Positions 60,100 to 64,000 of a stretch of 64,000 bases of DNA are shown here, piece after piece. The notes under the pieces are model-generated. The model was not told the DNA's origin, searched no databases, and saw nothing but the letters and a program-made list of their open reading frames with translations. This DNA comes from Ohtaekwangia kribbensis (GTDB taxonomy: Bacteria > Bacteroidota > Bacteroidia > Cytophagales > Cyclobacteriaceae). Every line of letters begins with the position of its first letter. Within the stretch, counting starts at the first letter, position 1. The DNA lies in the NCBI RefSeq assembly GCF_042676245.1, contig NZ_JBHTKA010000001.1:1488001-1552000 (forward strand), given 5' to 3'. Position numbers and translations under genes: made by a program.

Positions 60100-60537
60100 T
60101 TATTCAAACAGGTTTGAAATGCGATTACCCAATTCGTTAAATCCTTCCTTTACATCTTTAAAAGTGTTGCGCGCACTTTTACGTACATCCTGCCATGTTT
60201 CTTCACTGGCATTCTCTACATCTTCGAGTGCCTTCTCTACACGCTTGCGTTCGTCTTGTAATTCTTCACGCGCATCTTCGAGTTTCTTCTTGCCATCATC
60301 TGAAGCTTCATCCATCTTATCATTTACTTTTTCAATTTTCTTATCGATGTCGTCACGCAGTTCGCGCAGGTCAGCGCTGAGTTCATCGCGTTGTTTTTTC
60401 ACATCGTCTTTAACATCCTTTAAATCTTCTTTCAGCGCTTCCGCTGTTTCGCTTTTCTTAGCAGGCTCACATGCGGTCATCATCAACAGACCGTATGTAA
60501 GCAACACCGAAACAATCAATCTCAATAATGTCTTCAT
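60100..60537 (-). CDS. Coiled-coil lipoprotein
   Basis: This 145-residue protein has a lipobox ending at Cys23 (MMTAC) and then an uninterrupted charged heptad region (residues about 35-115: LKEDLKDVKDDVKKQRDELSADLRELRDDIDKKIEK...). It therefore predicts a lipid-anchored periplasmic coiled coil. The C-terminus (VKEGFNELGNRISNLFE) is amphipathic. It is similar in general plan to stress-induced envelope lipoproteins of Bacteroidota. It has no enzymatic motif. Confidence 0.78.
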   Translation of the reverse strand: MKTLLRLIVSVLLTYGLLMMTACEPAKKSETAEALKEDLKDVKDDVKKQRDELSADLRELRDDIDKKIEKVNDKMDEASDDGKKKLEDAREELQDERKRVEKALEDVENASEETWQDVRKSARNTFKDVKEGFNELGNRISNLFE

Positions 60538-60574
60538 ACATTTTTATAGTTTATATATACTTTCTTTTTTAACT

Positions 60575-60739
60575 TCATAGCGTGTCAAGCAACCTGATCA
60601 AGTCGAGCAGTTCCTGTCTTCGTTTTACCACTTCATGTTTCAACGAAGCATTTACAGCATCATCGCATTTCAACGCGGTGGTATGTATACCACTACGTTT
60701 CTTTTTTAACAGGTTCTTTACACGTTTCAAAAAAATCAT
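60575..60739 (-). CDS. Small basic protein (54 aa), uncertain
   Basis: A 54-codon frame (MIFLKRVKNLLKKKRSGIHTTALKCDDAV ... LLDTL) lies 37 bases upstream of the coiled-coil lipoprotein gene on the same strand. It has a basic N-terminus and an amphipathic helical C-terminus. The position in a possible two-gene unit supports it; nothing else does. Confidence 0.42.
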   Translation of the reverse strand: MIFLKRVKNLLKKKRSGIHTTALKCDDAVNASLKHEVVKRRQELLDLIRLLDTL

Positions 60740-60847
60740 AGGTTATTTCGGGGTCGGGTAATAAATGCTTGTCTCATTCGTTCCATTTTTACCGGCTCAA
60801 CGCTATGGCACAGAAATTTTGGTCATCCGATAACTTTTAATTTCGCC

Positions 60848-61015
60848 ATGATGATAAAACGAAGATTCAATCAACGATGCTTTTGGATAGGTTCCGCCTT
60901 CACCATCATCATTACACTTCTGCTATATCTTACCGATGATAAACCTGTGCGTACCGAACAGGCAAATGCACAGAAACTATATCCCCGCAGTATTTATCTA
61001 CCAGCCAAAAAGTAA
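60848..61015 (+). CDS. Small membrane protein (55 aa), uncertain
   Basis: A 55-codon frame starts MMIKRRFNQRCFWIGSAFTIIITLLLYLTDDK, giving a basic N-terminus, one membrane helix and a hydrophilic tail. A terminator hairpin follows about 60 bases later on this strand, which supports expression. There is no family recognition. Confidence 0.48.
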   Translation: MMIKRRFNQRCFWIGSAFTIIITLLLYLTDDKPVRTEQANAQKLYPRSIYLPAKK

Positions 61016-61072
61016 ATTAAAACCGGGTATTTCTTATTCTATGCTGTATTAACAGGCATTTACAACGATATA

Positions 61073-61104
61073 GAGCCATGGCTGTTACGCCATGGCTTTG
61101 TTTA
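61073..61104 (+). terminator. Terminator overlapping the end of the 70-residue membrane protein gene
   Basis: AGCCATGGC and GCCATGGCT form a 9-bp stem with a short loop, followed by TTGTTT on the plus strand. The right arm is also the last codons of the minus-strand gene that ends at 61085. Confidence 0.6.
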
Positions 61105-61297
61105 CTAAAACTTTTGCAGACGCGCGCTCCAACATTTGTTTGCGCATGTTGCGAATCGTATTGGTGTGTCTTATCTTCTTCAGACTCTTCTCGGTGGTAT
61201 CTTCCAGCGGGAAGAAAATGCGGGCCAGGAAATAGGTAGCCGTCATAAAAGCGAGGTAGGCTACTATAAAGGTTAAAATGATCGTTAAAACATTCAT
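61085..61297 (-). CDS. Small single-helix membrane protein (70 aa)
   Basis: The 70-residue product has one strong N-terminal membrane helix (VLTIILTFIVAYLAFMTATYFLARIFF) and a basic, helical cytoplasmic part (KSLKKIRHTNTIRNMRKQMLERASAKVLV). No family is recognised. The layout resembles small stress-related membrane proteins that are common in this phylum. Confidence 0.6.
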   Translation of the reverse strand: MNVLTIILTFIVAYLAFMTATYFLARIFFPLEDTTEKSLKKIRHTNTIRNMRKQMLERASAKVLVNKAMA

Positions 61298-61544
61298 AGA
61301 CAGTAAAATTTAATGATCACCAGAGAAAATTAAATGCCAGAAAACGGAATGCTCCTGTTCATTGTCAAAACATGATTCTGTTGAATTAATCCCCATTTTT
61401 TGCGGACACTATTCCCCAATTCTGGCATAACACCCACAACTGTATCCCGATTAGAAAACCATAATCTATACCCTACTCCTGCTTTAAACTATAGCATTTA
61501 CCGGGTGGCACTGGTTTTTATATATCCTGGTAAATAAAAAAATT

Positions 61545-61697
61545 ATGGGAGACTTACTATATATCATCGCTGTCATCCTGATTATAGGATGGTTGCTGGG
61601 TGCATTTGTATTCAGTGCAGGCAGTATAATTCACCTGCTTCTGGTGATCGCCATTATAGCTATACTGCTGCGACTTATTCGCGGCAGAAGTGTTTAG
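61545..61697 (+). CDS. lmo0937-like small membrane protein (50 aa)
   Basis: The 50 residues MGDLLYIIAVILIIGWLLGAF ... GSIIHLLLVIAIIAILLRLIRGRSV form two membrane helices with the conserved W-L-G and basic tail of the lmo0937/DUF5670 family. It is followed by its own intrinsic terminator. The family is widespread, often general-stress induced, with no known activity. Confidence 0.82.
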   Translation: MGDLLYIIAVILIIGWLLGAFVFSAGSIIHLLLVIAIIAILLRLIRGRSV

Positions 61698-61725
61698 CGG
61701 TTATTCTGGATTCATTTCTATGGGC

Positions 61726-61757
61726 AAGGCCTCGCGCAATCCGTGAGGCCTTTTTTA
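61726..61757 (+). terminator. Terminator after the lmo0937-like gene
   Basis: AAGGCCTC and GAGGCCTT pair around an 11-base loop and are followed by six T. Confidence 0.88.
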
Positions 61758-61805
61758 TACCTGTACATACCGTTGTTAATACAAGCATATATAGGAATAA
61801 TTCGT

Positions 61806-61813
61806 TATATTTG
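61806..61813 (+). promoter_or_regulatory. -7 box of the RRM protein gene
   Basis: TATATTTG matches TAnnTTTG and lies 59 bases before the ATG. The intervening leader is AT-rich, which is common for cold-inducible RNA-binding protein genes. Confidence 0.5.
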
Positions 61814-61872
61814 TTTAGTACACATGTCGCAATACATGTATACCAGTATATTATTTACCTAATATTTATACT

Positions 61873-62136
61873 ATGAATATTTTCGTTGCAAAATTGAACT
61901 TCAAGACTCGTAAAGAAGAACTGGAAGCAGCTTTTGCAAAGTTCGGTCAGGTAGCTTCTGCAAAGATTGTTCGCGATAAAGAGACCGGCCGATCGAAAGG
62001 TTATGGCTTTGTTGAAATGCCCAATGATGACGAGGCCAATAATGCTATTGCTGCCTTAAACGAAAAAGAGTTTGACGGTAAAGTGATTGTTGTGAAGCCG
62101 GCTAACCCCAAGACTGCAGCTTCAGATAATTATTAA
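61873..62136 (+). CDS. RRM-type RNA-binding protein
   Basis: This 87-residue protein has a single RNA recognition motif: RNP2 is NIFVAKLNF and RNP1 is SKGYGFVEM, with the intervening RKEELEAAFAKFGQVASAKIVRDKETG and a short C-terminal tail. Such single-RRM proteins are the major small RNA-binding proteins of Bacteroidota and may act as RNA chaperones or regulators, in a phylum that lacks a standard Hfq. It is monocistronic with its own promoter and terminator. Confidence 0.95.
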   Translation: MNIFVAKLNFKTRKEELEAAFAKFGQVASAKIVRDKETGRSKGYGFVEMPNDDEANNAIAALNEKEFDGKVIVVKPANPKTAASDNY

Positions 62137-62165
62137 AGGTGAATGTGGATCTTCCCGAGTTTTCA

Positions 62166-62197
62166 AGTCCTCTGATTAAAATCGGAGGACTTTTTAT
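62166..62197 (+). terminator. Terminator after the RRM gene
   Basis: AGTCCTCTGAT and ATCGGAGGACT pair with one mismatch around TAAA, followed by TTTTATTT. Confidence 0.88.
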
Positions 62198-62272
62198 TTG
62201 CTAAATATATAGGGCGCTGTATTCATAAAAAGATAAGTTTATATTTAACATTCCAACAAACACTAACGCTAC

Positions 62273-63745
62273 GTGAATAAACAATTTCTTTCAACACGCG
62301 TCATTGGTTTCTTTCTTGGCCCGTTGTTATTTATTATCGCTCTGCTAAGTATACCCGCTGATTTTATTTCGCCCGGAGCCAACAAAGTATTGGCCGTAGG
62401 TATATGGATGATAACGTGGTGGGTAATGGAAGCAGTAGCCATACCGGTAGCGGCCCTGTTGCCACTCGTCATGTTTCCTATTCTCGGTGTTATGACAGCG
62501 GAACAGGCTGCAGCACCGTATGCCAACCCGATCATCTTTCTTTTTCTCGGTGGTTTTATGATCGCACTCGGACTTGAAAAACATAAGCTTCATGAACGTA
62601 TTGCACTCAACCTTATTCGCATTACAGGCACTTCGGGTAATGGAATTATACTCGGCTTTATGATCTCTACAGCCTTCATCAGCATGTGGATCAGCAATAC
62701 TGCTACAGCCATGATGATGTTGCCCATAGCGCTCTCGGTTATAAACCTGGTAAAGAAAAATAAAGATCAGGCACCTCACGAATTACCCAGGCCCGAACGA
62801 AACTTTGCCCTGGGACTTATGCTGATGGTAGGCTATGCCTCTACACTGGGCGGACTGGCTACCGTTATCGGCACGCCACCCAACGTTGTGTTTAAGGGAC
62901 TGCTCGAAGACTTTTATCATCAGAGTATAGATTTCGGAGAATGGATGCTGATTGGTGTGCCGGTAGCCACTGCGTTGTTATTGATGACGTACTGGATGGT
63001 AACACGATTTCTCTTTCCTAATAACCTGGACAAGATTGAGGGCTCGGACAAACTCATCGCTGATAAACTTCAGGAGATAGGAAGAATACGCAAGGAAGAG
63101 AAGTTAGTAATGGCTATATTTTTCATTACTTCTTTCTTCTGGATCTTCCAGGAAGCGATCAATACATATCTCCTTCACAAAAATATACTCAACGATACCA
63201 ACGTAGCCATGGTCGGTGGTATGCTCATGTTCCTGATGCCGGTTAACCTGGCTGAAAAGAAATTTCTGCTTGACTGGAAAGACAGTAAAGATATACAGTG
63301 GGGTATATTATTGTTATTCGGTGGTGGCTTGTGCCTGGCCGATGCCCTGAAACGCGCCGAAATCATTCAACTGGTGGGCCAGATGATTGCAAACGAAAGC
63401 TCCTATACTGTAGGACTCATCTTTATACTTATTACCGCCAGTGTTATACTTTCGGAGTTTATGAGCAACGTGGCGCTGGTACAGATTTTTGTTCCGGTTG
63501 TATTCGGTATCGCGGATGGACTGGATGTAAATCCGATACTGCTAGCGCTTCCTGTTACGCTGAGTGCCAGCATCGGGTTTATGTTTCCCGTGGCAACACC
63601 ACCCAATGCCATTGTTTTTTCGAGCGGTTATATCCGCATCAAAGATATGGTAAAGGCCGGTTTCCTGCTGGATGTATTTTCTATCGCCATTATACTGCTG
63701 GCATCCGTCACGTTAATGGTATGGATATTCGGACAGCAGTTGTAA
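62273..63745 (+). CDS. SLC13/DASS family anion-sodium symporter
   Basis: The frame starts at GTG 62273; there is no nearby ATG that keeps the first helix. The 490-residue carrier has about eleven membrane segments and the two family hairpins with SNT motifs: ISMWISNTATAMMMLPIALS and SEFMSNVALVQIFVPV (here SNV), together with the GGFMIALGLEKHKLHERIAL segment. SLC13 carriers move dicarboxylates, citrate, sulfate or phosphate with sodium. The substrate cannot be assigned from sequence. It stands alone, after the RRM gene. Confidence 0.93.
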   Translation: MNKQFLSTRVIGFFLGPLLFIIALLSIPADFISPGANKVLAVGIWMITWWVMEAVAIPVAALLPLVMFPILGVMTAEQAAAPYANPIIFLFLGGFMIALGLEKHKLHERIALNLIRITGTSGNGIILGFMISTAFISMWISNTATAMMMLPIALSVINLVKKNKDQAPHELPRPERNFALGLMLMVGYASTLGGLATVIGTPPNVVFKGLLEDFYHQSIDFGEWMLIGVPVATALLLMTYWMVTRFLFPNNLDKIEGSDKLIADKLQEIGRIRKEEKLVMAIFFITSFFWIFQEAINTYLLHKNILNDTNVAMVGGMLMFLMPVNLAEKKFLLDWKDSKDIQWGILLLFGGGLCLADALKRAEIIQLVGQMIANESSYTVGLIFILITASVILSEFMSNVALVQIFVPVVFGIADGLDVNPILLALPVTLSASIGFMFPVATPPNAIVFSSGYIRIKDMVKAGFLLDVFSIAIILLASVTLMVWIFGQQL

Positions 63746-63930
63746 CTTTATAGGGAGCATCGCATTTATTGGCACTCCAGTCGAAGAGATTTCAGGCGTT
63801 CTGTCCGGAAAAGAAAGCCGCCCGATAGCTGTATACACTTTTACAATGCGTAAATTTACAGGGACGACAGAACGCTTTTACGAACGAATGAGGCATGCAG
63901 TATTTGCGCGATAAGATATACCCTACCTCC

Positions 63931-64000
63931 ATGAAGCAAAAAGTGCTGGCAGGTTTCCTGTTGGCATTTGTAGCCATTATACTGGCGTTGGGTATAACGC
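63931..64000 (+). CDS. Start of a membrane protein cut by the window edge
   Basis: From ATG 63931 the frame reads MKQKVLAGFLLAFVAIILALGIT and runs off the end of the window. It is a typical N-terminal membrane helix of a sensor kinase or other envelope protein, but too little is visible for identification. Confidence 0.6.
   Translation, partial: MKQKVLAGFLLAFVAIILALGIT

Noticed and set aside
1..64000. CRISPR array, tRNA or rRNA gene, transposase or phage module
   Set aside because: I looked for regularly spaced direct repeats, the T-loop GGTTCRA pattern with a fitting cloverleaf, and transposase-type proteins, and found none that stood up.

Overview
The window reads as chromosomal DNA from a free-living member of the Bacteroidota, most likely a Cytophagales-type organism. 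Markers are type IX secretion (T9SS) cargo with type A and type B sorting domains, a PorP/SprF-family membrane protein, promoters with the TAnnTTTG '-7' box, and an arginine operon built around the acylornithine carbamoyltransferase argF' instead of an ordinary argF. I saw no rRNA or tRNA gene, no insertion sequence, no phage and no CRISPR array. Most of the window is core or housekeeping DNA.

Layout. 0-9.5 kb: the 3' end of murA, exonuclease III, a small conserved basic protein, hisS, histidine ammonia-lyase coupled to a type B secreted protein, ebfC (ybaB), a glycosyltransferase and a PspC-domain protein. 9.5-12.6 kb: a strongly promoted OmpA/TPR lipoprotein and pdhB. 12.6-21.5 kb: a Crp/Fnr regulator, a membrane class III nucleotide cyclase, an orphan ferredoxin-reductase-like NAD-binding domain, a complete RND efflux system, a small ferredoxin-fold protein and an outer-membrane barrel. 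21.5-28.3 kb: a Tat-exported Gfo/Idh/MocA protein, a Ste24-like protease, small envelope proteins, an ABC exporter and a decayed gene. 28.3-37.5 kb: a minus-strand arginine operon (acylglutamate synthase, argG, argC, argD, argF', argB, argE, an isochorismatase-fold gene, argH). 37.5-49.1 kb: the arginine leader, a secreted esterase, a TRIC-family channel, PorP/SprF opposite a 1760-residue type B secreted protein, and a GH20 hexosaminidase. 49.2-64 kb: Nudix, LAS-type peptidase, serine hydrolase, sua5/tsaC, pfkA, pgk, a large Tyr-rich thioredoxin-fold protein, AraC/VOC, several very small membrane proteins, an RRM protein, an SLC13 transporter and the start of a membrane protein.

The most notable signals are regulatory or structural. 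(1) A 14-codon reading frame with five Arg codons lies 116 nt upstream of the arginine operon and looks like an attenuation leader peptide. (2) The same 21-bp palindrome (TTTTTAA-N6-TTAAAAA) stands at the same distance, centred near -40, from the promoters of the cyclase gene and of the redox/RND operon, next to a Crp/Fnr gene. (3) ArgF' carries Val at the specificity position (residue 90), which predicts a succinylated arginine pathway. (4) Four families of short, self-complementary intergenic repeats occur, one of them also inside hisS. (5) The tetranucleotide TATA is about twice as frequent as expected except in highly expressed genes and in one patch of the giant secreted protein.
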